From NCBI GenBank assembly GCA_932294295.1, contig OW028584.1:12764438-12828437 (forward strand): DNA of 64,000 nt, written 5' to 3'. The DNA is from Alitta virens (taxonomy: Eukaryota; Annelida; Polychaeta; Phyllodocida; Nereididae). A program made the position numbers and the translations under genes. Of this stretch, positions 1 to 13,340 are shown in pieces; positions within the stretch are counted from its first letter, which is position 1; every line of letters starts with the position of its first letter. The notes beneath the pieces are model-generated. The model had not been told where the DNA came from and ran no database searches. It was given only the letters and a program-made list of their open reading frames with translations.

Positions 1-80
1 TATGATGTGGGGAAAACCAAGCGTTTATCCAAATGCATGGAAAACGCACGTGGCACATTTGGCCATGTAGAAATGTAGTC
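1..80. mobile_element. Truncated copy of a CACGTG-containing palindromic MITE
   Basis: The first 75 bases match one arm and the centre of the palindromic element seen complete at 54872-55007 (shared words: GGAAAACGCACGTGGCAC and CATTTGGCCA). The copy is cut by the window edge, so its left arm is not visible. Confidence 0.6.
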
Positions 81-699
81 AGAAAGATTTAAAACTGCTG
101 TATTTTGGCTTGTTAGTTCTTTATTTAGTCGAGTAACTCTTCTGGCATAGGAGGGACACGATTTTAATCACTTGTTACATTTCTGTCCTTTTTACTGCTC
201 CGAGCCTTTTATGATAAAACACGATCGAAAAACCAATTGAAATTAATTATGGATTATTATGGATCATACTATCGTGTATTTTATTGCCTAATTGGGAAAG
301 CTGACAGCATGGTCAGTTAAACAACATTCAACTTTTGGCTAGACCACTTCCCCACTTGAGAAATAATACAAATCAATTGACTTGCCTGACAATGGTTTTG
401 TTTATTGATTACCTATTTTTATCCAGAAATTTTAATGGTGATTATAGCATATCATCAATTTGGAAGCGTAAACAGTTCTTCCAAACAACTGCCTGTGTTG
501 CCTCATCTATTATGAAGATATATAAATTGTCGTCATGATCATTACTTACCAACAGGTCCTATTCAGAAACTACTATTGTTTTGTCTAGTATTAATGATGT
601 AATGTTGTACAATGTCATAATATGGTGCACAAAGAAAGATGCTTCACTTTTTGTTTATATTTAAAACTAATTGTTTTGCGTATGGATCAGGGACAGATC

Positions 700-1370
700 T
701 AGACATTATGGTAATGACATTTAAGCCTGTTTTTTTTTGCTAGTATTCTTGCTAAGTGGTTAAGTCAGCTGTCTGTTAACCGTTTGGTAATGACACCTAA
801 AAAATATACTCTACATAATAAAGTAATTCAAAGGATATAAAATCACACTTGCTTGACATTTTAGAAGCCATGCAGCATACACATGTCAGACTGCTATGAT
901 TTACTTCAGAATAATAACACATGATTTTTAAGTTATGTCACTAGAGTGGAAAATGCTGAGCACAAACTGGAGAATATTATGGTAATGACTTAAAAGTGTG
1001 GGACGGACCTTTAATCATATTTTGTGTGTGTAAAAAAATATTGTTGCTATTATTTCAACAATCACTCTTTCATTTGTGAGAGCTATTTGGTAACATTTCT
1101 TTGCCTAAATTTGATAGATTTTTCATATTTTGAGACATTTTAAGCAAGATCAAATTGCTGAACCTCAGTAGTGGGACACTTGAATAAAGCTGTCAGAGTG
1201 TTATTAGATACCTAAAAAAGTGGTAAAGCACTGAGATAGACAATATTGTGTCATTATATTTCAAATATTTTGTCTTCTAGAGTAATTACAATGTGTGAAA
1301 GAAACAAAAGAGCCACAAATGGATCCTGTCTCTAATTAAGTCACCGAACAGAAAAAGGACTTTTTCGGTA
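700..1370. repeat. Dispersed repeat, blocks shared with 20.57-20.8 kb and 23.24-23.33 kb
   Basis: Bases 741-960 match 20570-20790 in reverse complement, including the word GGTAATGACACCTAAAAAAT and the stretch before a CACTAGAGTG end. Bases 1281-1370 match 23240-23335 in reverse complement (CCACAAATGGATCCTGTCTC). No gene is recognisable. The blocks are in a different order in the other copy, see findings. Confidence 0.65.
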
Positions 1371-1599
1371 GAATGACCCTCCGAAACTAAACTATATTTT
1401 TAAATTTCCTCCTATAAAGTTGATAGAATTTTGTATTTCTTTATCATTTATATTAGAATTCTTATACATTTCTCAGTTTTTCTCGAATTTGCAACCTACA
1501 AAACTGTGTCTGTTTAAGAAATAAAGGGGATTTTTTTTGGCAATTTATTCATCTGAATTTCATTGAAATTTCTAGAAATATTATATACATTTATTTTAC

Positions 1600-2190
1600 A
1601 GCTTCATGTCATCGATGACACCTATGTTGCAATGTAAATAGAAAATACAAAGTAAATGACATGCATGCACTAACAATAAAAGCATTGATAGACTAATCAT
1701 AAACAAAAAGTAATAAATGAAACGAGGTTCCTGCTACTATAAAGATTTTTTTATCATGTCAATTTGGAAAAACGTAATTAGAAATAGGGTCCATTTAATT
1801 GTCCATATTTGGCAAAGACTTGTTTTAACCGACACTACGTCCGGTTATCTGTCGCCAGACAGCAATGCGCTTTTTATTGATCAGAGTGATGGATAATGAG
1901 CAGTTCCAGTTGGGTAATAACAGATATTTGTTATTGTCTGAAGTGGAGGAGTGGTCCAGTATAATTTTATTTGACAGCTTCATGTCATTCATGACTTATG
2001 TCTCACAATGTAAACAGAAAATAAAACGTAAATGACATACAGTAACAATGAAAGAATAAGAGAAAAGTAGTATATAAAACTAGGTTCCAGCTACAATAAA
2101 GATTTGTTATTATGTCAATTTTGCAAAATTTGGTAGAAATTGAGTCAATTTAATTGTCCATATTTGGCAACGACTTGTAACAGACACTTG
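1600..2190 (+). repeat. Imperfect direct duplication, about 370 bp spacing
   Basis: The segment beginning ACAGCTTCATGTCAT at about 1602 is repeated from about 1974. Both copies run through a similar AAATGACAT stretch, a 'GGTTCC.GCTAC' word, and end near TTTAATTGTCCATATTTGGC. The unit has many substitutions, so the duplication is not recent. Confidence 0.7.
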
Positions 2191-2939
2191 CAGCATATTG
2201 TTGACCTTGTTAAGTTGTCTGGTTTCTTAGCACTTTTACAGTACTGGAGATTTATCTTTCAACTAGCAGCATTGTGCTGACCTAGTCATTGTCCGAAGAG
2301 TTTCAGCATGTATCAAAGAGTTACAATACAATAAGCCACTGCTTATAGCAACATAATAATACAGTTTTCAGGTAAAGTTTGATCCTGTTATATCTATACA
2401 TGCAGCATTATCCATAACCATCTGATCTAATGCATAGGTAATGAGAACTTATATACATCAAAAAGCATTATACAAACTCTTGAATCAATAAATATTTGGT
2501 AATGTGTGTACATGTAAGTAAAAGTACAGAGATAGAATACAAATCCAATAGAAAACTTTCATATCAATCAGAAAAAAGGTGGTTGCAACGCTTTCGTGCT
2601 GTTTTCATCAGGCAAGTCTAATGATTGGCTTAACGGCCGTTAAATTAATTGGTTTGTTTTATTCCGTGATTTGACCATCTTCATAGTTGTGTATAAGTTA
2701 TTATAAAAAAATAAACAAAATCTTTGTACATTATGTGCAAATCGTCGAGGCAAGGATGCATTTTCAGTTAAATTTTTCATAGTGCAAATGCTTATAATGC
2801 AGGAACTGTCAATTGGAGAATGATGATGTTTAACATGTTTAAATTCCAAGGTATTTCAACAACCTAGGCTCTTTTGATTTCCATCATGACAGAATTAAAG
2901 AGTGCGATTTTCAACATAAAAAAAAATTTGTGATTTCTT

Positions 2940-3990
2940 GGCAAGTTCCACTTTTGTACACTGTTGGCGCTGCAATGCAATGGTTGGTCCTACCCTTGAC
3001 CCCTGTAGTTAATCAATGCATCCAATACAAATGAATTCACCCTCACAACATCAGGGTATCCAGAGTATATCTTGAAAACATTCACCCCTTTTTATCGTTG
3101 CTTTGCCAATGCCATATAAAGTCAATCTCATAGAGTGTCTAGCGTATTAGTGGTTACACAGTGAGTCGGCATACACTGAAAATAACCATGCCAAATTTTG
3201 TTTTGAAACAGTGAAAACAACTTTCCAAAAGCCATTGAATGTGCCAAACCAGCCAAGGAATTTGACTAACATATGGATTATCCTAATAAGTTAATTACTG
3301 TGTTTCATAAACATTCAGGGTTGGTTAAAGGTATTCAATTGCTTTTAACAGCTTAAATCTACAACCAATAACAACTAATATGACGTGGCAGAGGCACTTC
3401 GACAGACTGAAAAAAATTGCTTTGCTTGCCAATGTAACCACTTTTCTGCTAGGCACTATAATTTTAGCATAGGTTGTGCGTCTTGAATTTAATGGGGGAA
3501 CCCAAACCAAACTTGGTAACGACCTCAATCATCTATAATACATGATGCAAGACCATCAGAAGTTGGGAGATCTCCTTTTACAATTGTTAATTGCTGCTAT
3601 GCTATCATCGGCATCGATTAGTATTGATATTTCGAACAAAAAATAACCATCAATAATCACCTAAGGCCATGCACTATCACACTAAAATGGTTAAAGCTTC
3701 TAAATACATGTACAGTTATTTCAATGCATAAAATATGGTTGACTCTAGACAGCTGAATTGACCAATTTCTGGCTGTAGCTGTAACTGGGCCACAGCCAGT
3801 CACTTCTGTCTACTCGTAGCTAATCATTGGTAAATGAAAGAAATATATCAAATATATCATAACTATGTATGTGCAACAGATATGCATCTTTTCAACAAGA
3901 AGTGACAAATATGGGTATCTCCCAACTATGCACCAGGCTTTGAGGAAGCAGCTATAACCAGACAGTTCCGTTTAGTGGCATATATGAAAT
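2940..3990. repeat. Dispersed repeat copy, inverted relative to 21.19-22.04 kb
   Basis: About 0.8 kb from 2940 to 3780 is similar in reverse complement to 21190-22040, for example ATTTCGAACAAAAA, AACCATCAATAATCACCT and the TTAACTTATTAGGATAATCC block. From about 3727 the sequence resembles the interior of the MITE at 47375-47696 (AAATATGGTTGACTCTAGAC). No coding potential is seen. Confidence 0.7.
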
Positions 3991-3999
3991 CGATATAAT

Positions 4000-6130
4000 T
4001 AATTTTGATACACACACATAACAATGATGCAGATGACAAGATTTATTACAGACCCTAGATCTTTTTGAAATTGTTTTTAAAATTCTTAACTTTTTCTTCT
4101 TCTTTCAGTGCTGGTGGGCATTTTATTTTATATGTTGGCAATTTTATACCTGAATATATTAAGCATGATGTCGTAGCTCTTATAGTGTAAAATATCACCC
4201 CACCTTGAAAATTTCATATCACGAGTATATGCCCATTAAAACCTTCAAATTGTCATAACTTCTAGTACAACCCTTTGATTACTTTGATATTCAATTCTGA
4301 GATAGTCTTTGACCTTATTTTTCATATTAAAGTTACCTTGGCAGTCTTGATGCCAGAGGGCACGACAGTTGCCACTTTCAGTGGTTGATAACTTCGCTCG
4401 TTATTAAGATACGAGCACATATGAATAGTAACTTTTGTATTTTAAAAGATAACCTGACCTTGAAATTGTCATAACCACTAGTAGATTCCAAGATCTATCA
4501 TGATATCATCTAGGAATTCGCACCTTGGTGAGTCAGACAAATATGCAAAATATAGGGTTTTAAGGGCTAGGGGTCAAAGTCACAAGGTTCATTTGCTTAA
4601 ATATTTTGAGGGCTTTACAACCTGAGCCTAATTTATGCTACAGTGTTGATGAAAGTATATAATATCGTCTTTATAATGAGGTATAACATGAAATTGTTGC
4701 AGTAGCCTGTAGCTTGATGGTTTAAGATTTATTGATTTATTGATTGATTGATTACTCAAGATTATTTACCAGCATAGTGGGCTGTTCCATTAAGTGAATA
4801 AAAATTACCCTTCATTATAGAACATTTGGAGGCCTTTTAGGGCATGTCAGGTTATATTTTTGTACCTTTAGCTTCTTCAAATTAATATTGTAAAATTGAC
4901 ATGCAAACATAAAAAAGAACAATATATTTACGAGCCCATAGAAGAATATTGATAGACAATTATAATATTATCATCAAAACTGGGCTCCTAAAGAACATGT
5001 GTTTAATCTCTGACATTCTTGTCTGGCTCACGTGACAATTTCAGTCTTACCTTATCAGTGACATTAGGTGAAGTTGGTCAGCCAAATACAAATTTTATGA
5101 GGTACCCTCAAAATGTTGTCTATAGTTTTGATCTTGGTGTCATTTGAAAGCTAAGAATGAATAGATCAAGAATCTGGTGAATGCCAGGTGGTCATTTAGC
5201 ATAATTCAAGATGGCATCCAATATGGCTGCCAAAAGTCAAAATCACTAATATCTTCTCTCCAATTTCCCTAGAAACACAATTTTTGGGTCTATACCATGG
5301 TTTTTAGGGTCAAAGAATCCGTTTCTGATATTGCAATTGTTCTCAGATACTTTCATCTGGCAGTAACCGAAATATCATTCATAAAATTTATGTAAATATT
5401 GTGTCCAGCTTAGATTCAGATTAATTTTATTTTGTCCACTATTATTAAAAAGCATGATACAAATACAGAGATTTTCATTTAACAAAACATTGATCAGGGT
5501 GACCCCTCTAAGATGATCATGTCATCGCTGCTAAGGGGACAATTACAATAATGTTAGCGCCTGAAGTCCATGCTCATGATGAAGTATACCATGTGCTATA
5601 ACAGAAAATTATAGCTTTCGTCAGGTTAACTAACAAGTATAATTATTCAATAAGGCACTACGAGTTCAGACAAAAAAAACAGTCTGTAATGTTGCACAAG
5701 CTTAAATAATTATCAATAACCTTTTTTTGTTTAATGTAAATTTTAAACTACATATAAAGTTTCTCCTTAATATCAACTGGCATATTATTAAAATAAATAG
5801 GGAACCTGTAGCTTATATTATAGATTGTCTTGCGAACTCAGTCATGCCTCACAGCAGGCACTCGATGATTCCCTCTTGCTCATCACTCAAACTTATCAAA
5901 AAATAGTCTGACATTGATTATCATATTTGTAACAGAATAAGTTGTGATGCAGTGCACACAGATCATAAATGTTTTGTAAAAATTTCCGCTTGAATAAAAC
6001 ATCAGCCTTGAGTATGACTTCGATAGCCATTTTATGTCATTATTCTAACTATTCTTTCTTGCAATGAGAAAAGCCTCCTGGCTTTTGAACCCCAAATAAG
6101 TTGGCCATAATTAATATAAGGTAACAAGTA
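4000..6130. other. AT-rich intergenic DNA, no gene seen
   Basis: No open frame with protein-like composition and no recognisable exon is present. A short GATT array lies at about 4727-4754. The rest is AT-rich unique-looking sequence. Confidence 0.6.
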
Positions 6131-6137
6131 ACAAGTA

Positions 6138-6237
6138 TCCCAGATAGCATTTCAAATCGTATCGACGTCGACGCGATGTCGATGACGTCAAAACGATGTA
6201 GAAACGATGCTGGCCCGATTTGGAATGCTATCTGGGA
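6138..6237. mobile_element. 100-bp palindromic MITE (TCCCAGATAGCATT type)
   Basis: The element begins TCCCAGATAGCATTTCAAAT and ends with its near-perfect inverse (ATTTGGAATGCTATCTGGGA). The interior is rich in CGACGTCG-like palindromes. Related copies lie at 39853-39950 and, as a partial copy in opposite orientation, at 49647-49709. It has no coding capacity, so it must be mobilised in trans or be a dead remnant. Confidence 0.8.
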
Positions 6238-6239
6238 TT

Positions 6240-9200
6240 TTCCCACTTAGTAGTAATAGAAGCACGTATATTGTGTCTAAGCCTTTTTGGGGAATCCATT
6301 CCAGGTATGGTTATTAATGGCACATGCATACACGTATCAGTAACAGGGATAACATGCATTCTATTCAGCTGCAATCTGATCGACAACACATCTTCTCGTC
6401 ATTCAGATTCGAACATACTCTGTCAGTGTAAAAAAGTACTACCTCAACAGAATTGCTCATAAATGTATTATGCCACCAAAATAATATTATGATTGTTTCA
6501 ATGGCAGTGCCTAAGACAACTGGATTGATGCTTGCCTGATTATAGTATGGATTGTCCAACATTGTCAAGTTTCATTGGAAATATCGAAGAAACCATTTTG
6601 TCCCTTTAAAGCTTAACCCACCAAGTGGAAGAAAGATACCTCACAGAGCTGTTAATATAATTGCATTGATGACTAACATAACAGTCAAAGAGGAGAGAGC
6701 AGATCGAGGGTTGGTCTTGGTTTTATCGCATACAATCAACCCTCGTTTAACATCGCCTCATTTATCCAGCTCCCTCTATCTGCACGTCTGAGGTTGGAAC
6801 GGATATGTACCCCATTGTTTTTTTATATGTATGATTCTTTATTATGATCATTGACAAATAAAAGTTATTTACAACAATAATTATGACTAGTGGTCTCAGA
6901 ACTAAATTCAAAGTTATTTTGAGATCACTAGATATAAGAAAAATTTTGATGAATGAGATGCATGAGATGAAGTTCAGAACAAAAATTATATTAATAAGGA
7001 AAGCAACTGATGGAGTAACTATGTTTGTTTTTTTTAGTTCATTTCATTCTTTTAGATGAAATTCACATGCTCTTACAACTAAGCATTTTCTGTTATGCAT
7101 TTGAGAGCTAGATGAAATTCACATGCTGATAAAACTTAGCATTTTCTGTAATGCATAGGAGAGCAGAGACACCGCACTCCCCACCCCTCAGACTGAAATG
7201 TTACTGGTAATAAGCCCTTTTTGTATTTGAATACAAACAGACATGTAAAGAAGATATAAATCTGGAATACATCCAAGACTTTGGATTCTATAAAAACTTC
7301 TTGTGTATCATGGGAGAGAATATATAATTCTTAAGGATTTTCTTAAATTTTTTTAATGGAATTTAGATAAGTTTTATAAGAATGGCCCCACACCTCAATG
7401 TAATATATAAGATGTGGATAGATGAAACTATAATACAATGATATTAATGTTTTTAATTTAAATATTTCCCAACATTACTAATTATTCCAATCCCTTTTGA
7501 TACTTTATTCTTGATAAGGTTAATATAAGGAAGCCATGTCTGATTCTGTCAGTTTCTGCAAACGCCTGACCATTTGCACATTTAATTTAAGTTTTGTCAT
7601 TGTTAAATTGCCTCAGTTATCTGTATACAGCCTACCCCCATATGACTAGAACCATTGTCGAAACAGATATTGATTGAGGGCACTTGACAGTGTTGAGCAA
7701 AAAATTAACATCAAATGGTATTTTTTTTAAAACATACCCTGCATAACAGTTTTAAGGCTGGAATGGATATTAAGCGTTAGGATTGGCTTTGTCATTGTGA
7801 CCCGTTTATCCCAAGACTTAGGTAACCTGGAAGATTGCAATGGCTACATGCATTTTTAATTAACTGGAAAATACAAATTGTGCACTTCTCTCCATTGACC
7901 AAATGAGTAGCTTTTGCACCCTACATAAGATCACTTTTATCAGTACTTATTGATGAAATATAAATAAGGAAAGCTTGCAGGAATAGTAGCTGTATTCAGT
8001 AATTTCCTCCACAAAACAGGACTAAAACTTAAGGTTTTATATTGCTGCTGTACTTTGACGTAGGTGGAAGTTATAATTTAGCATTAAATCGGTGGTGCCC
8101 TGTACTCCTCTATGCTGGAGCAAGTGAGAGATGCCACACAATAGGGTGAATGTGAGACATGGTTTTAACTTTATTACTGCCATTTCACTGACTACGAAAA
8201 CAATGCTTTCACTGATAAATTGCTTGACATTTAGGTTGGCATTTAGCAAAACAGCTCGTCCAATGGGAAACCGAAACAGATAAGCATTGGCAGTATTCGA
8301 CTGGGTTTTTTCGTGGAGCACTTATGTTTCGTAAAGCACAAAATGTATTCAACTGGAGGTCACAAAAACATCGTTAAGTTTCGTTAAGCACAAATGTTCA
8401 CGAAGAAAAAAGTGTGTAAACTTCTGTAAAACGTGATCATATGTGGGCAAAGCAGGTAGATAGTTACAACCGTACTAGCTGTTCTAACGATTGAGTTCAG
8501 TTTCATCATCACTTTCATCTGACTCAAGTTCCAACAGCAATAATGTAAACAACCGTTTGATGTGAGGTCATTCAGATGACGCCATTTTTATATGACATAG
8601 GGGGCATTGCAGGGAATTTGACTGGCGTTTTTGCGTGGACTACGAATACTACCATTGTTTCAACTTTGATGCCTCATCTACGAGTATATTCAGTTATGGA
8701 TTGAGATGGAAGTGGAGTTTTACCTAACTGTGCGTATTATCTGCTTCAGTGCAGTGTCCACTGAAAGTTTTTCTCCCTATTGGTAGGGAACATATTATGA
8801 CATATGTCTTGGTCAACCTATTCGCAGGCAAGCCTCAGCCTATAGAAAATCTTCATCATATGAGAGGCTTTCCTATGTAATGTCTATACTATATTGAAGA
8901 GTCTGTTCCACAAATTGTCAAAATGCACCCAGTGAGGCCCTTTGCTGTTAGGGGTATAAGCTGTGACTATAGAAAAGATAGTTAACATAGGAGAGTAAAC
9001 CCATTTGGAACCTCTGAGAAAGGCACCTCTTTGTAGGAGGTTTTTCCAAAATACCTGTTGGAGTGAAGCAGTGGTCACTCCATTGCAGCCCTCTGGCTCT
9101 GATTTGCCATGAGGGACACACCAGGTGACTCTCCAAAAAAGGAATGATAGACTCAACTAAAAACTGTTAAACTGGTCACACTTTCACTTTCTCTCCATTG

Positions 9201-9600
9201 AAACCGCACAAATTGGATCTATTAACTGGTCATTTATATTTCTGATAGCTGATTGCATTGAGAACCACGTAAACTAATTTACTACATATACATTGTAAAT
9301 AGGCCAATGTTGCAATGTATAAATTTATTTCTTGAATCTCCATCATTGTAAAATTTGTTAAAACTCATCTATCTACAATAATTCCCCATGTTGATCATTC
9401 AGTTTTTAATGCTACATAGCCTAAAAAATCCACTTAGTCTGAAATGGTTCTGATTGATTAAGGCTGACCAACATTTTAGTTATCAGTCGTGTTAGACATA
9501 ATTTAAAATAGCCAATATTTCTCAGAAAAATGCCCCCTGTGCAATTTCATGTTAGTGTGAACTTTCAGAGATTTGAGTTGTTTATGTTACATTATTGGTT
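6240..9600. other. AT-rich intergenic DNA, no gene supported
   Basis: Short open frames here (8037-8321 and 8884-9156 on the minus strand, for example) have no recognisable domain and no convincing splice context. A short hairpin around GAGGGTTG/CAACCCTC lies at about 6706-6745. A diverged tandem pair with 'GAAATTCACATGCT' lies at about 7058-7150. Confidence 0.5.
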
Positions 9601-9608
9601 AATATCAA

Positions 9609-9750
9609 TGTTATCAAATGTGCAAATCTCTGTGAATGGGGAGGGGGGTGGTCAGTGTTATCAAATGTGCAAATCTCTGTGAATGGGGGGGGGGGTCAGT
9701 GTTATCAGATGTGCAAATATCTGTGATTGGGGGGGGGGGGTATATATATA
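9609..9750 (+). repeat. Three-copy ~50-bp tandem repeat ending in poly-G runs
   Basis: The unit 'TATCAAATGTGCAAATCTCTGTGAATGGGG' is present three times, the last one diverged. The G run lengthens from copy to copy (interrupted, then about 11, then about 12 Gs) and is followed by a TA repeat. It is non-coding. Confidence 0.75.
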
Positions 9751-10014
9751 TACTATGTAACCTTTCAAGTGAAGAACTCAGCAAAGTTGAAGTGATAAAG
9801 ACCTATAAAGGAACTGATATTCATGGATAATTCCATTCTGTCAATTCTCCAATGGATTAAATTTAATTAATTTGCTTCGAACAGAGTAGTTAAATAATTA
9901 ACACTCTGTAATTTGTACAGATGTATACTTCACTGCTTCCTTAACTACATGTCTGTAAAAGTGTTTCAAAAGTGTTACAAACTATACAATGATGAAGAAA
10001 CTGGTAAAACTCAC

Positions 10015-10075
10015 CTGCAGAAAGTGTTAGACTTAACAACACGATGTAGCTCATTGTTTGACTCCAAAAGGCCAT
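10015..10075 (-). CDS. Candidate first coding exon with signal peptide (partial gene)
   Basis: On the minus strand an ATG in good context (AACATGG) opens a 20-codon frame. It has a short polar start and a hydrophobic core (IVLLSLTLSA), then a donor of consensus type, CAG|GTGAGT, leaving phase 1. This is the usual layout of a first exon encoding a cleavable signal peptide, with the cut expected near SA|G. Following exons should lie at lower coordinates. I found no convincing one between 8 and 10 kb, so the gene cannot be named. A chance hydrophobic frame next to a good donor is the alternative. Confidence 0.4.
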
Positions 10076-10448
10076 GTTGACATTGAGAGAAGCCTACAAG
10101 CTATGGTCGTTGACATCACATCACCACAAGTGTAAGGAAAATTAATTGCTGTCCAATAATCAATTCATTTACACATAAGTGACCTAGGCAACCACAGTGC
10201 TGACACACACACAAAAAGAAAGATATTGGTTTCACTAAGTGCTAACTTTGCAAACATCGTAGCCCGGTGGCTACATTTGTGATAGGATAAAGTTGGGTAA
10301 TATCGCACATTGTGAAAAGTGAGTGGAATTACCCGACAATTACTTCTGGCGAAGTTTCTAGCAGTAGTAGATACCTAAATGGTCTGCTAATTCCAGAACT
10401 AAGGCCGTTCAAAGCTCCCTTTGATCAAAGTTTAAAAAAATACCATTT

Positions 10449-10488
10449 TCATTCATTCATTCAGTCATTCATTCATTCATTCATTCAG
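10449..10488. repeat. ATTC microsatellite
   Basis: About ten ATTC units with one interruption (CAGT). Confidence 0.85.
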
Positions 10489-10849
10489 ACAGACAGATTT
10501 TCGGCTTGTTAAAAATACAGAACCCTCTAAGGTCCCATGTGGGAACCACCACAAGTTTTTTGGAAAGAACCTTATTCATGGTATTTTTAGGGACCCGCAG
10601 GTTTCAGAAATACCTTTTATATGTAGAAGTCAAAATAAAATGAGTAAAATTGAAAGATTCCTGCCAGATAAAACCAAGCCATGGATTCATGCAAGTTTTG
10701 CCCATGGCATTCACAAGCCATTGTGTCACCCAATATGCTACAGAGAGCTGATTGCTTTTAATGGAATCTTAGCCCATTGATAACAGAAACTATAAATAGA
10801 ACTGCTGCTTTATTCTGATCCTTGAATCACCACCAGGAGCAATGGCATC

Positions 10850-11100
10850 AGTGGTGTAATGGTTAGACTGACTGATGTGGGTAACCGGATTTCGATTCTC
10901 ACTCCTCAATTTTTCTGGACTGAATCACCTCTGAAAAACCCTTCAAAACTGAAATACTTCTAAGGTAGTTCTTCAGGGCTTGGTGGAGATAGAAAACCTC
11001 AACCTTTGGGGTAGTTCACAGCACCCATGGGTGCTCTAAAAACCTCATTGTACCTTTATTTCTCAGAGTGCACAATTCATGAGTGCAGAAGGTTCCTGAC
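10850..11100 (+). mobile_element. Possible tRNA-derived SINE-like element
   Basis: Bases near 10854-10873 (GTGGTGTAATGGTTAGACTG) look like a Pol III A box and bases near 10889-10905 (GGATTTCGATTCTCACTCC) like a weak B box, with tRNA-like spacing. They are followed by about 180 bases of non-tRNA sequence. No second copy was found in the window, so this could be a lone tRNA-like relic. Confidence 0.35.
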
Positions 11101-11584
11101 AGTTCGCAATGTCATCTCTAATAATATTATAGTTCTACAAACTATCTTCATGAGGAGCAGCGAACGGTTAGGATCAGCTACGCTCTCTCTATGAATGACT
11201 ACGACTTGCCAACAAACTTCTAAAAAATTTTAAGACCAATTGCAAACTTATAGGAACTGCTACAAACTATTACGAATCCACCTGCAACCTCCTACGACCT
11301 GTTTAGTTCGTAGATGGATACGCAGATTTTTGATTACGTCCTAAAATTGTCATACTGTGGAGATTACCTACTAACTTTTACGATGTCTGACGAACTTATT
11401 GCCAAACTTCTAGTTTTTTGGGAGTTCCGCAAGGTGGGAATATAAGATGAGGTGGTTGGTGTTCCTGGAGCCATCCAGAATCAGTTACTGGTTGCATTCT
11501 ACAACAAGTTTATGCTATTTCACCTCATGTGGCTCATGTCACTATCAGATAGATTTCTGAACGAGTCCTATCAAAGTCACTGAA

Positions 11585-11670
11585 CCAAAAGCACATGGTT
11601 TTCACCTCATTTTAATTAGGTAAAAACCATGGGTTTTCCATGCTTTTATCCTTCTCATGGAACATGCAGG
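11585..11670. mobile_element. Degenerate copy of the CACGTG palindromic MITE
   Basis: The central part (CATGGTTTTCACCTCATTTTAATTAGGTAAAAACCATG...) aligns with the centre of the element at 54872-55007. The outer arms with CACGTG are eroded. Confidence 0.6.
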
Positions 11671-11679
11671 TGCAATGTA

Positions 11680-13159
11680 TAGGGCTATATTACAAGTTAA
11701 TGTGAATTAAGATTGTGATAAACTCAGAACTCAAAAACGTTTTTTATTTGAAGACAAAAGTCTTCAGGACGAACCCTCTAATACTAATTAGAAGTTGCTG
11801 TCGAGGGCTCCCCCTTGAGTACATTTTACATCATTACTGCTAGTTAAAAGCCTTAAATGATGACCAAAAGAATCTGTATCGTAATTAATTGAAGATGAAT
11901 AGTTGCAGTAAAAAATAAAAAAAAGACTTTTACTGAACACATGTATCTTTGAATGTGAGGCATTGTAATAACAAAATGACATCGTTCCCTGAGATTCTCA
12001 ATAGAGATTCTCAAGTAGAAACAGCGTAAATATTTTAGTAAAGCAATGCAACTAAGACAAAATTTAATGTATACACAATAATTAGAAATATCAAAATTTG
12101 CTGTAAATTACCAAACTATGTAGTTTGTTAAAAGCTAGTGACATATGAGCCCACTAGACGGCTGGGTGAAACCCTGTTAAGGTTTATATTTATTCTGACT
12201 CATCGTATATTTTCAGATGTCACTTTAATAAAGATGTCTTATCTTATCTTATCTCATCTTATATATCAGCAGCAATAAATGACAAACACAAATTTAAAGT
12301 TTAACAATTTATAACCTTAAAAACAGCCATGCAAGTCTATATAAAGCAGTATACATAAAATAAATATATATTCTAACTCACAATTTTTTAAATAATAGAG
12401 TGTGTTTTCTCAGTGTGTGTAGATCTTCATGTGCTGATCCTTACGTGTGATCCTGTGGTCCCGATAGTATTCCACAGTCCTTGATATAGTCCTTAATGCA
12501 GTCCTTGATACAGTCATTGATATTAGTTCGATGGCTCCAAATTTTCCTGGATAATAGACTCTTCAATGATGGAGAATCACAGTGGAACAGTGGAATTGAC
12601 TCTCCATTAATGTAGCAATGAATTCCAATGATGCAGCAAGATGGCACAATTCTCCACAGTAATGTGTAAGCACTTACCTTTCCAAGTGGTAATATAAGCT
12701 CTGGCTGTTACATAGGTTCTCAAGGAACTTCATAACTTACTTTGATATTTCTAGAAAAGTCTAGAGACACCAGGATTTTACAGAATTATTTTTGTATTTA
12801 TAATCATTATAAATATCTTTTGTCGTCATTTCAAATGAGGTCAAGCAACAAACACAATCTATTCTGTGCATTGTGCATACAAAAAGGCCTATTGTATTCC
12901 ATTAGGCAATGAACTACAATGCACTAATATAAACAATGGTTACATAAGACTACGTAAGAAAGCAATTAAACTCTAGTCTAAGTTAGATCTGGAATCCGAA
13001 GGATCAAACTAAGGTTTAGTATTTCCTTAGTATGCCACAATACACACAACTATACATTTACCAAAACTGGAACATTGGTTTCACAAGAACCACGCATTGC
13101 CTTGTAATGTTTGAACAAAATTAGGGTTGTCACAGCATTTAAGATAGTTGCTTAGTTAT
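11680..13159. other. Intergenic DNA downstream of the LRR gene
   Basis: No gene is recognised. It contains a short (TCTTA)n run near 12236-12262 and a short GTCCTTGATA tandem at about 12478-12520. Confidence 0.5.
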
Positions 13160-13165
13160 TTTATT
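13160..13165 (-). terminator. Candidate polyadenylation signal AATAAA for the LRR-PAN gene
   Basis: Minus-strand AATAAA about 175 bases past the stop codon of the LRR-PAN gene, in a position that fits 3' end formation. Confidence 0.45.
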
Positions 13166-13340
13166 GTTTTGAGAATTCTAGGCATATAATTACATTAAAT
13201 TAGCAGTTTATTGTCAATCCATTTTGACAAGTGTATTATTATGGGTATGTTCATAACTTTAAGTATTTGTACACTTGTTTGATATTCATTTGCTTGTGAT
13301 ATTTATCAAACCACACCATATCCACAGACATCAATCTTTG

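Noticed and set aside
8884..9156. 90-residue minus-strand frame downstream of the candidate signal-peptide exon
   Set aside because: No recognisable domain, no clear acceptor in phase 1, and overlapping frames of similar length.
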